From: Glandiceps talaboti
Taxonomy: Eukaryota > Hemichordata > Enteropneusta > Spengelidae
Direction of reading: 5' to 3'
Length of the DNA stretch: 64,000 bases
NCBI RefSeq assembly: GCF_964340395.1
Contig: NC_135565.1
Location: 12,240,242 to 12,304,241 of the forward strand
Shown in pieces: positions 36,660 through 46,750 of this stretch. Below the pieces are notes generated by a model. It was not told where the DNA came from. It worked only from the letters and a program-made list of their open reading frames with translations, and made no database searches. The position numbers and the translations under genes were made by a program. How positions within the stretch are numbered: the stretch's first letter is position 1; each line of letters begins with the position of its first letter.

Positions 36660-37195
36660 TTTATGCATACCTAATAGGTTAATTTGCATATTTGATTAAA
36701 ACCAAGTGTATTATTATACAGCATATACTATGATTGACTTGTATATATTAGTTGTATTATAACTTGTATAATAATGATTTTTAGGTTAATTTGCAGATTA
36801 TTCAAACAGTTGATTTTTCCATACCAAATAGGTTAATTTGCATATTCAATTTAAAAAACACTCTTCTTGTTATAGTGTATTACTATGATTGATAGGTTGA
36901 TTTGTATATTAGTAAATAAATTAATTGTTATTATAGGTTGTATAATAATAATTATTCTTACATTAATTTGCATATTATTCAAAGTTGGTGTTTATATACC
37001 TAATAAATTTGCATATTAAATAGCCAATTTTCTTATTATAGTGTATAACTATGATTGAAAGGTTAATTTGCATATAGCTAAAAATTCAATTGTATTATTA
37101 TAACTATTATTATAATTATAATTATTCTTACGTTAATTTGTACCAAACATTTGATTTTTCTGTACCTAGTAGATTAATTTGCATATTCAATACAT
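36660..37195. repeat. Degenerate tandem array of TTAATTTGCATATT
   Basis: The phrase GGTTAATTTGCATATT, or a one- to three-base variant, recurs about nine times (near 36,677, 36,783, 36,830, 36,895, 36,962, 37,005, 37,059, 37,133 and 37,171), separated by AT-rich text with ATTATTATA and CTATGATTGA motifs. Spacing is 40-105 bp and unit similarity is low, so it is an old or irregular array. Several units contain the exact octamer ATTTGCAT. Confidence 0.75.
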
Positions 37196-38759
37196 AGAAG
37201 GCAATGACTATATATATACAAACCCTTCAAATACAATAGAATTAATTATATCTTACATAGACATAACATTATGTTCTTCCATTGTAATATATATTTGAAA
37301 TATTTGCATTTTTCATAAGCTCAGATATTTTTGCCATGTAGGCCAATTGCCAAAATTTGAAGTTAAATGGAATATGCCTCAGGGATCAATTACCCTCAGA
37401 GATCAAATACTCCAACAATTAAAGTTGTTAACATTTCTCCAAACTTTTACCAGAGGAAAGCTTGGTCTCGGTCATTTTGCTAGAGAAATTTAGGCATTTG
37501 ACATCCTGTTTTCAAGGAAATGATAATATTTTCTCTGTACAAAAATAAAACTTTTATTTCCTACCTAGAGTAAACACAGCATTTGGCTGCCATATTGGAT
37601 TCTACAGTGTACAATGGTTTAATTTTGATATCCTTTGGAGCTGTATTTCGAAAGTTCGCATGGTGGCTCCCCCTTTTTTGTCAGACTTTTTGACTGATAA
37701 TAGATTTGAGTTTTCTTGAATGAAAGTAAAAGCAAAAGGTTTTTAGAGAATGCACAGGAAACACAAACGAACAAACATCTCATGAACTGAACTACATGCC
37801 TCATCAAGTTGGTATAGTTGATCTTGACATAGGAACACTTGTGTGTATTTTGTTTTATTTTTTGAGATTGATAAGTACACACTGGAAGACTAATACCAAG
37901 AAATGTTTAAGTGTGTCTTTGTATGGTGCTTTTTTGTTGTTGACAATTATCTGAGTTTAGTAATGATATACTCAGTAACAGAAACTCACATGAGTGCAAG
38001 ACTGGAATAGTAATTTTGTAACATGCTTGTGGTGTTCTTTGCAACCTTAGCAAAATGTAGCAGAAAATACAACAAACATGGGTGCAAAGACCAAAATTAC
38101 CCATATACAGAAACAACACATTAAAATTAAATATAGAACTGTAGACGTCATACACACAGAACAAGCCTGCATTCATTTGCTAGGTAGGTATACCATAGAT
38201 TTTTTCGACAATGCAGTGCAGTGCAAATACGACTGATATGTGCTTGCACCAGTGTCAATAATTAGTGATACATAAGTAATAATGTTAAAATTAAAAAGTT
38301 AATAATATAATGGATTTCTAGTTGCTAAATGTTTTTCTTTCGTAATTTTCTAGCATACCAATAAAATGAAACTCTCTCAAGTATATGTTGGTTTAGTGCA
38401 GCAAATGCCATAAATGTGATTGAAATGTGATTCTCTTCATATGAACAGAAAAATAAAGAATACGGCTTAAACAAGGCTTGACAGTGGGTTTTTTCAATGA
38501 GGAAAATCAGACAGATAATCTGAAAACTAAGTATTTTTTAGTACAAAAGCAGAACAGACAAGAAAGCATTGCTCAATACCAATAAAATGTTTTTCATTTG
38601 TGGATTATATTAATAAAATGTACAATAAACAGAGACTCTATTAAATCTTTACATAGTAAGAGTATCTGAAAAACAAGCAAAGGACCATTAGGACATTGGC
38701 CTTTTTGAAAAGACAGTAAAATATAGTTACTTCATAATGTTAAGTTAGGCAAATGCTAA
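37196..38759. other. AT-rich DNA, no feature recognised
   Basis: Two minus-strand frames of 87-89 codons (37,619-37,882; 37,907-38,176) have no motif or splice context. If the minus-strand gene starting at 39,978 continues this way, this is intron. Confidence 0.35.
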
Positions 38760-38874
38760 TTTTGATCTGTCTACTAGGAATAACACAATAATTTAATTAT
38801 TCAGTGTTAATGTCTCTCTTTGAAGTTTGAGTAGACCCTCCACAGTGGAGGGTCTATGAGTAGACAGATCAAAA
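38760..38874. mobile_element. 115-bp nested hairpin element
   Basis: Perfect 16-base inverted ends, TTTTGATCTGTCTACT (38,760-38,775) and AGTAGACAGATCAAAA (38,859-38,874), enclose an internal perfect 12-base palindrome TAGACCCTCCAC / GTGGAGGGTCTA with a one-base spacer (38,832-38,856). It has no coding capacity. The perfect arms suggest a young foldback element or a structured RNA segment. Confidence 0.75.
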
Positions 38875-39875
38875 TATCGCATTTGTTTCTACCTTACCCA
38901 TCCAAAGTAAGTATATTTTACTGACCTATTGAAGCTTGGAACCTTGAAGAGCATATTCTCCATTAGGGGCAATATCAATAGTTACATGTAGGATAAAAAA
39001 TTAATTTAAATTCTTTTACTTTAAGGGTGGGAGTGGGAGTTGAGCCATTTTAGTTCTCACCCTACAAAATCTTTTTTTACTTTTAATGGATGTTTTGTAC
39101 CCCTAAATACAAATATTTTCTTTTAAAATGTCAAATTGAGAAATGGAAGAATTTTTGCTATAGTAAACGCATGGCATTAAAATAAAGTGTCAGCAAGGGA
39201 ACTATTTTTACTCTCTGCATACTGGCTTTATATTTATAGCACTGCATACTACTGCATACTGATTTGAAATTGTGTGGTTTAAAGCAATTTTCAATTTGGG
39301 TCAATTTAGTTAGAAAAGGGGGGAGGGAGGAGAGGGGTCTGAGGACAAGTACAAAAAGTTTTTTATTCTACATTGAACTATTGACATCACCCCTTACCTT
39401 GTGAAACATTGTAAATATTTTATTTGATCACACTTTTATTAAAATTAATAAACAAGTCAGATGTTTTCTTTTCCATCAAGGTTAAAATAGGTGAGGCAAC
39501 TCTGATTCTAACTATTATAATAGTCTTACATAATAACCAATGTCATTGATCTCTGAGAAGGTTCATACATGAGTCAAGGATTTTGCCAGGTTAGTTACTA
39601 TAGTAACCCAACATATCTCCCACTCATTGGTTTTGAACAATTCAATTATTCCCCTAATTAATGGCTTGAAGGACAAATAATATCCTCACCAACATTAAGT
39701 GACTTCGTTAACTTAACTTCATATTGTACAAATATATAATTTCATGAAAATTAATATTGATGCAGTAAATATAAACAAGACAACAAATCATTCATGGGAA
39801 ACGAATGACTTCGAGTGCATATGTCAAAGCAAACGTCATATTCTGGAATAAAATAACATACCAAATATCACTTAC
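38875..39875 (-). other. Presumed intron 1 of the minus-strand gene
   Basis: This begins with a strong donor on the minus strand (AGG|GTAAGTG at 39,876/39,875). I could not identify the next exon by eye, here or farther left. Content is AT-rich, with one purine-rich run GGGGGGAGGGAGGAGAGGGG near 39,318. Confidence 0.45.
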
Positions 39876-39978
39876 CCTGTTCGCTAAACTGAAAGTCGGC
39901 TAAATTCGAGCCACTGGCGCCCATTTCGTTAGTACTATAGCCATGGGCGACTTCTAGCATTGCTCGGATGTCTTCCAT
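39876..39978 (-). CDS. First coding exon, unknown protein
   Basis: Minus-strand ATG at 39,978-39,976 opens 34 codons plus one base, ending in a consensus donor (CAGG|GTAAGTG). The start has a strong context (AAAAAATGG: A at -3, G at +4) and is the first ATG after an in-frame stop at 40,104-40,102. The encoded N-terminus begins MEDIRAMLEVAHGYSTNE and continues with a Gly/Ser stretch and DFQFSEQ; it is acidic and exon-like. I do not recognise the family. The downstream exons (lower coordinates) were not found. The frame upstream of the ATG, back to the stop, is also open without another ATG, so it is best read as 5' untranslated. The gene lies head to head with the nuclear receptor gene, 1.8 kb apart. 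Confidence 0.6.
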
Positions 39979-40020
39979 TTTTTCCCTAGTATTTCGTCCT
40001 AGTTCGTGTCCTGGAGTAAC

Positions 40021-40027
40021 AAGGTCA
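40021..40027 (+). promoter_or_regulatory. Nuclear receptor half-site AAGGTCA
   Basis: TAACAAGGTCA contains the AGGTCA core with an A/T-rich 5' extension, the form bound by monomeric receptors. It is 43 bp upstream of the minus-strand ATG. A single 7-mer has little statistical weight; occupancy is unknown. Confidence 0.2.
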
Positions 40028-40123
40028 ACGACTTCAGGCCACACAGTAAGTGATGTAATAGCCCAAACGTCACCACAGTGCAGGAGATAGGTCTGTACTC
40101 TTTACTGAACTTCTTACCAAAAG

Positions 40124-40138
40124 GCGCGGGAAAAAGTA
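40124..40138 (-). promoter_or_regulatory. E2F-like motif
   Basis: On the minus strand TTTTTCCCGCGCC fits the TTTSSCGC E2F consensus. It is about 150 bp upstream of the minus-strand start codon, a usual promoter distance for cell-cycle genes. The motif is seen; function is inferred. Confidence 0.35.
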
Positions 40139-41757
40139 TTTCTTCGCCGAGTCTGAAATCGCTGTCGAAGTTAACTCTTTAAATAGTTTCTGTTTTGTTT
40201 CTACAACTCTCACTTTTAGTATATAGGTGTCCTTCCGCTATATTTCGCTCCACTGATTTCTATTCTCGATGCGAACACACCATGACTGTGTCACAGTGTG
40301 TGATGCAAAAGTCTGCTCCAATGTATTTTATTACCTGAGGCTGATGATAAGTGATACAAAAGTCCGAATGTCGTACGATTTTATTATTTTTTAGTGCCTT
40401 CACAGTTAATACTTAACCCACTTCTGTGATCCAGTTATGCTAGAAATGGGCGGAAGTCTTCCGAGTCCACAGCATAGAATGTACAATAACATCAAACTCA
40501 GACAGTCTTTACTACAATATTTACATTACTCACATCACAGGCATCTTTCGTTTGGTGCATCCGTCCAACTTACTGCATGTACTCTTGCAAGTAAATATTG
40601 GTAGGAAAAAATATAAGCTTTTTGGTGCATCGGAACGACTCCATAAACCTCTGCTACACTTGATAAAATATGCAATGTCATTGGATTTACCGCGGGTTTT
40701 CTATTTTCAAGACCTTCAAATTTCTAGTCACGTTTACAAAATGACATTGTTGTCTCACTGGATGAGGGTCGCGGATTGGCGCAAACCATTCTACAAAATG
40801 AACGATATGGGTCATTTTTAGCTTAATACAATAAACCACTTTTATATCACCACAAACCACAATGAAAGTAATACATGTACTACAATTATGACTTTTTTAT
40901 CACTGAAAATTAGTATTGAGGTTGAATCCTGATGAAATATTGCAAACGATTTTGTCCCTCAGAACTAGTGTTAAAGCCCCTACAAGTATTGAGTTACCCT
41001 AATAACCTAAATACCCCATACCTTTCACTGACTTTGAAACAATGGCGGAGCACATTACAAGCTAAAATTTTACTTAGAAAAAATTGTATGTAATGATCAA
41101 ATCATATTTTAATATCCTCTAACTGCATTTCCTGTACAATTTGAGGATGCAAATAGACTAAACTGGTTATTAAGGAATTGTGGGTATTGTATACCTCGAC
41201 TCGTAACTGAGGTAGGTGACAGGGTTAAGGCCAAATAGCGCGGGAAGGATGTATAGGATTATATTTGGAGGGGTAATATAAGTATAAATTTTTCAATTTA
41301 GTATTGAAGAAAATTCCTCAAGTGGATTGGTAAAAAATCACTTATCCCTATTATTTTGTCGAAATTTGTTTGTAAAGATGTTATTTTTGCTACCTTTTTA
41401 TGTATACAAGTGAACTTTAATAGTGAAGTCATCCGTCCGTATGTTGGTACTCCCCTCTGATAAAAATGACACGGTCCATTGAGAACGAATGGATTGACGA
41501 AAATAAAACAGCATCGATATGAATTGCTGCTCGTAGTATTTTATATTTTTTTGCAGGAAGTTTTGGCGTATTGTGCTGCTTTCGCTGTATTTTCGTTCAC
41601 ACTCGTGAAACCAGACGGCTAGAGAAGCGACCTTTGGAGATTGCAACGAAATCAAGAACCTTTGCTGGTCGCAATTTTATTCGCCGTTTTAGCTAACCGT
41701 TCGCATGTGTTTTCGCCTGTCCTTGAACTTGGGAAGACGTAGCTGAAGATTTCGTGC

Positions 41758-41793
41758 ATGCAATCACGAGAATTACTCCATGGAGGCGTCTAG
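41758..41793 (+). other. Upstream ORF overlapping the receptor start
   Basis: ATG at 41,758 opens 11 codons and stops with TAG at 41,791-41,793, past the receptor ATG at 41,780 and in another frame. If the transcript starts upstream of it, ribosomes using this ATG would bypass the main start, so it could lower translation. Its own context is GTGCATGC (G at -3, C at +4), weaker than ideal. Confidence 0.4.
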
Positions 41794-41807
41794 TTCTCTC
41801 GTAGCAG
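41780..41807 (+). CDS. Nuclear receptor, coding part of exon 1
   Basis: ATG (CTCCATGG, G at +4) opens nine codons (MEASSSLVA) and one further base before the donor G|GTAATT at 41,808. An in-frame TGA lies at 41,744-41,746, so this is a genuine 5' limit of the frame. The donor leaves a phase-1 intron, exactly the phase needed by the acceptor of the DNA-binding-domain exon at 62,398; joining them gives an uninterrupted Ser/Ala/Thr-rich N-terminus. It sits in the CpG-richer promoter region. The link is inferred from phase, strand, position and protein character. Other first exons may exist within the 20-kb intron. Confidence 0.6.
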
Positions 41808-41999
41808 GTAATTCATTTTTTAATGTTTCACTATTTGCTATTTTCAAACGCATACCAAGTAAAAGTGTTGCGGAATCGCCTGGTTCGTGTTGGGGTACCA
41901 ACTGGCTACGATCCAATATGGCGTCCGAGTTATGATTGCATACGAGAGTTAGTTTGAATAGTAAGGGAGAAAAAAAGACTTGTCTAACAATGATATACA

Positions 42000-43430
42000 G
42001 TATCATCGACTTATCTATTCAGACTTGTGGGTGTTAATAGTTTTCCTTCGTTTTAGTCTATAACAGTAATGTTATTCTTTGTCTTTGCTGTTCGTATCCA
42101 TTCACTAGTTCGTGTTCTAGATACGGCGTAAAATCCACAAAAATAGTCGGCGTAGCTTTAAAAAACGCTTTTCGAAACTCTGCGATCAGTTCGTTCATTA
42201 TTCAAGGCGTTGTAATGTAGCAACTTCAAGGTTGTGAAACAATAGCATTGTGACTTTGTTTGCCTTTAATTGCAAGTTTGCAAATGACTGTTTTGGACCA
42301 CAGTATATATGCACGTCGTAGTTGTAAACTTCGCCCGGCGTAAGTGCAGCCGTTGTCTGTAATCAAACAACACAGTTTGTAGTTTCTGAACCAAATCTGA
42401 CCGAAATATATGAAAATGGGTCTGTTGTCTTTTGTTTACCGACAGACAGAAAAAATGTTCATTCAAGCATGATATTAATTTTAAAACAGAAGATGTAATG
42501 CCAGTGTTTCTTTAATTATACGTTTACAATGGAATAGTAAAAAAGTGCTGGCATTGCGTCAGCTATGGTGAAGGGGGCCAGTGAATTCGAAACCATAAGT
42601 GATCATGGGTGTATTGTTGCTGAATGTTGGTTCAAGGATATTCCTCCATAAATTAGCATGAGACTCAAATTAGCAGTAGTTTATATATTTTTCATTTTTG
42701 TAATCCTCTCACTTAGACAGGCTTTTCAATTATCATGCAAGCTGTATTGTTGTTTTGTACATGTAAACATACATTTGTCAACACACCATACATAATTACA
42801 TACAAAATGTGTATGCAAACATATATAAACAATGTACATACAAAATGAACCACTGTGTTATGTGATACACTCAAAACATTCCTGGAGGAAAGTTTGAGGA
42901 AAGTAAGAATTCAATGAATAAAAACTTCAGTGAAATATACAATGGAGAACATACTGTCAGTACTGAACAAGGTGCCAGTATGCTTTTTTTTCACCAGCAG
43001 ATGACTAACATTGGAAAGGATGTCTAAAAATATTGCTTTTCTCCAAACATCTGTGGCATTTCCATCCATGATTTCTCTAGTTGCAGTAACAGATTGTGTT
43101 ACTTCCACATTTAATTGCAAACTGTCCTCTTGTAAATCCTCAATTTGCAATTTTATTTGTTACTATGAATATCCCTACTTTATATGAAATTTGAAATGTG
43201 ATCTGGCAGTGATCACAGATTTGTGTTCCTGTGGGAATTTTTATCAGTAGTTTTGATCATTACAAAAATTTTTATGATTACTGAGTTATTGAAACTGGCC
43301 AATATCTTTTTTTATTTCTAATTTATTTTCAGTTTAATTATCAAACAAAAATTGTGTTTCTCGACACCCTGCTTTTATTGTTATCTAATGAATGCTGTAA
43401 AAATAAGTAAATCGATGGCATGTTGCTGTC
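42000..43430. other. Promoter-proximal intron, no feature recognised
   Basis: The first 350 bases remain CpG-richer, with ATACGGCG, GTCGGCG and GCCCGGCG, and may still be promoter-associated. Minus-strand frames (42,266-42,466; 42,911-43,150) lack motifs. Confidence 0.35.
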
Positions 43431-43449
43431 TTCATTTTTTTGTTTGATA

Positions 43450-43960
43450 GTATTTGTGGACTTCAACATCGTGAGGCATAGCTGCAATAATTGTATCAAT
43501 TTTTGTGATTTTTCTTGTTTTTGTGCTTTTTTATGTTCTGATATTTAACTGGAAGCAAAACGCTACAATTCCTGTAACATTAGCACAAATAGACAAGGCT
43601 GCACTGAAAACGTGAACGAGATGTCAGCATACTACCCGTTTCAAAATGTTAGTTTAGCAGATTTTGATGGGATTGGGGTACCTCTGAACATTTCTTGGGT
43701 CTTGTAGGCTTTGTAATTAATGTTGGAGTTAGGAAATGTCCACTTTTTTTGGCAGGTAAGGTGTAATTTAGCAAAAAAATCCACCAACTTTGCCAGTCTG
43801 ATCTGAATCGCTTCCGTCTATTTGCGTTACAGAAATTGTAGCGTTTGCTTCCAGTTAAACATCGGAACGAAAATGAAGCACAAAAACAGAAGAACCCCTC
43901 AAAATCATAACAAATGCTACGATTATTGCATGATTTGCTGCTACGTGAGGCAAAACTACA
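43450..43960. mobile_element. Inverted-repeat element, about 510 bp
   Basis: The left arm (about 43,464-43,605) contains CGTGAGGCATAGCTGC, AACTGGAAGCAAAACGCTAC and AGCACAAATAGAC; the right arm (about 43,805-43,955) carries their complements GTCTATTTGCG, GTAGCGTTTGCTTCCAGTT and GCTGCTACGTGAGGCA in reverse order. The central 200 bases are unpaired. It is a foldback MITE by structure, with no coding frame I trust. Confidence 0.75.
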
Positions 43961-44260
43961 TGTAGTTTGAATATACAGTTTTATTGTGTACATATACTAT
44001 GCAAGAACATAACAACTTGTACAAGCAAAGACAGTTTCTTCTCCTCTGTGGTACAAGTACATGTAATTTTAATGACATTTGTTATGTAAGCTGTCAATTA
44101 CACTGTATGGTCAGTTGTAAACAAAATCTAAAGCCATCTGTGAAAAACTACATGAATACAGTCAAATGTTTATTCCTCTGTTTTCATCTCTTTTTATCAT
44201 CCAGTGCTGTTTAGAGTAGCTATTACTACTTAATCAGACTTTCGTTGTGTGTCAATTTAA

Positions 44261-44585
44261 AGTGGCCATATGGATGAGCAGTGGGTATTTATTTTGGATG
44301 GTTAAATTATCAAATAATTTTATCATGGCGTCCTACTTGAAAAATAAATGTGAAACAACATTGTCTGTGTTTGTAACTCAATAAATTGCAAAAAGCCAAA
44401 AAAATGTTTGTTATTGTACGTATAATAAGAAACATTTTACGCATTTATTATACTTTTGTAATTTATTGAACTAGAAACAAGGACATGTTGTGTCACATTG
44501 ATTTTTCAAGTAGGAAGCCATGATAAACTGGTTTTATAAATTTAAAATCCAAAATAAATACCCAATCCTCATCCATATGGCCACT
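44261..44585. mobile_element. Palindromic MITE family A, full copy 3
   Basis: The best copy: 325 bp, ends AGTGGCCATATGGATGAG and CTCATCCATATGGCCACT, flanked by TTAA on both sides (44,257-44,260; 44,586-44,589). Arms are nearly complementary throughout (ACTCAATAAATTGCAAAAAG versus CTTTTGTAATTTATTGAACT). TTAA duplication with clean ends suggests piggyBac-type mobilisation. Confidence 0.9.
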
Positions 44586-46380
44586 TTAAGATCTAGATAT
44601 TAGTACATTTATTAGTATCGCAAAGCAAAAAAAAATGTTTGTTATTATTCACTTTGCAGTGTCAAGTAAAAATGAATTTGCATGGGAAAGATTAAATGAA
44701 CCTTTCGTACAGTAAACATTTAAAATTAGATGCAAGGTGACTATAATCCTAAATTAGTTTGAAATAGTTCAAGCTATTCTGTTTCTCTGATGTTTGTTTT
44801 ATCATGCAAAATATACAAATGATAAAAAAATGATGAAAGGGATGGCTACGTGTTCAACTTTACCCTGTTTTACCAAACACTATAATTGATTTAGAATGAC
44901 AGGAGCTTATAAAATGCTATTATGAATATTTCATGACATTGTTTTCGGGGTGGGGGTGGGGTTTATATTGTCATGACAGTCTGGAGTGACGGAAAGGATA
45001 GATATATTTCTGCAATTGTATTATAAACAATTGCAGAACAATGACTATCAGCTGTATGGCAAGAGTTTTGTGTCATAACAATACTTTCTTCAGAACAATA
45101 GATAACAATGGTTGATAATTAATATTTCCCATGATGCTTTCTGGTAGGGGAGGGGTATGTACATGACATTCTGTGAAAGAAAATGGGTATTTCCATAATT
45201 GTATATTAATGTAAATGTATATGAATGATCGTGTTAACAATGACACTGCCAATTGTGTGATAACAGTTTTCTGCTATAACTGGAAAAGAAAAGAAAAAAA
45301 GATTATATAATACATATGCATATTATGTTATCTAAAAGTTGAATAACTGTTGACTTTGTTATCATAGAGTTGAGGATGAGGTTTTTGTTATATAAATAAT
45401 GTAGCAGTTGGAGTAGTAATTATATCTGAAGAAAAATAAAACCACTCAAGCTTGTAAATGAGTATGCTAATATCACTTCATCAGTGTTATCATATTCCTA
45501 TATAATCAAACCAAAAAAATTATGTGGAGTTTGTAAATAGTTATGAATTTATAACAAACAGTAAATAAATGAACATCTTATTTATTACAAGATATATTAA
45601 TAAATGTATGTGGTACTTCCATAACAAATACAACACAGAAATATGTAAATTTGTTAATTGATATGCGTACACATGGAATAATCATCTTTGAGAAATATGT
45701 AAATTTATTAATTAATATGCATAGACATGGCATATTCACGTTTGATATGTGCATTACGTAATTGTCTAACTATGTTGGCCTAAAATTTAAGATTTAATTT
45801 CAGTTGTATAAATTATTAAAAAATATGCATTTATTTGGAATATTCATATTATATAATTTATGAAATCGCAAATTTCAACATTAATTTTGTACTATTCCAT
45901 TTAGCAAGCTGTAAACATAAATAAACAAAATATACATAAATAGTTAATGAATATGCATCAAAAACTTCTGTAATTTCAAAATTTGGTTACTTAATCTAGT
46001 TCACTGTTACCATGGCAATAATCCATGAAGCTGTGTACACAGAGACACACTGAATTGAGTGGAAATGTGTTTACGTGTGTGTACTATATATTTCAGAAAT
46101 CAAACAATGAAATTTTATAGATAGGCTTGATTCTGGCTGTATTATATATTGAAGATGATATCTCAGAAATCAAATAAGAAATTTGGTACATTTAGATATT
46201 AAAAACAAGGAATTAAAACAAGTGAATTTTATAGATACACTTAAGACTTTACTGTATTGATCTATATGGAAAACAACTTGTAAGAATTTGGCAAGATATA
46301 TACCACTCACCTAATACAGCTTAACAACATGACATATCTTGCAGTCTACATGGAAATCAATGCTTCAAAAATTAAACAGG
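44586..46380. other. AT-rich intron with recurring TATGCAT phrases
   Basis: From about 45,640 to 45,960, ATTAATTAATATGCATAGAC, AAAATATGCATTTATT and TTAATGAATATGCATCA recur at 60-130 bp spacing, an old irregular array. GGGGTGGGGGTGGGG occurs at 44,947. No exon is visible. Confidence 0.4.
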
Positions 46381-46384
46381 TCAC

Positions 46385-46750
46385 TTGATTAATTCATCTT
46401 TAAATGTATTATTATACAGAAAACAATATTTAAAAAAAAATCAAACTTGGTAAATTTATTTAATAGATACTGTACACTTAATTTGAGGTGTGCATGTATT
46501 TAATTCAACAGTCCACCTTTATTAAATATATTATTATACAGAAAAACAATATTTTTATAATCAGAGGTAAAATCATTTAATAGATACTGTACACTTGGTT
46601 TGAGCTGTATTTATTTGATAGGTGTACATGTACTATCTACTATCTACCTTTATTAAATGTATTATTATACAAAAAAAAACAATATTTTAATAATCAAAGA
46701 GGTAAATTTATTTAATAGATACTGTACACTTGATTCAGCTATATTGTATT
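46385..46750. repeat. Diverged tandem repeat, about 118-135 bp, three units
   Basis: TTTAATAGATACTGTACACTT recurs near 46,459, 46,577 and 46,711, and ATTATTATACAGAAAACAATA precedes each. Looser units may extend left to about 46,130. Confidence 0.75.

Larger units (their letters stand above)
39979..41779. promoter_or_regulatory. Divergent promoter region between two genes
   Basis: This interval separates the start codons of the minus-strand gene (39,978) and the nuclear receptor (41,780). CpG is visibly commoner than elsewhere (clusters at 39,900-40,250 and 41,560-42,360). Visible motifs include an E2F-like TTTTTCCCGCGCC on the minus strand (40,124-40,138), a second GCGCGGGAA near 41,237, GGGCGGAAGTC (Sp1/ETS-like) near 40,448, and AAGGTCA at 40,021. 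Transcription starts cannot be placed. An 89-codon plus-strand frame at 40,552-40,821 lies here without splice or homology support. Confidence 0.5.

Noticed and set aside
40552-40821. 89-codon frame in the divergent promoter
   Set aside because: Its composition is plausible, but there is no recognisable family, splice site or start context; kept only as a note in the promoter entry.
41773-42006. 77-codon minus-strand frame over receptor exon 1
   Set aside because: It is antisense to a better-supported exon and lacks any motif.
43649-43993. 114-codon minus-strand open frame
   Set aside because: It falls in a foldback element, and its codons follow the inverted repeat rather than a protein.
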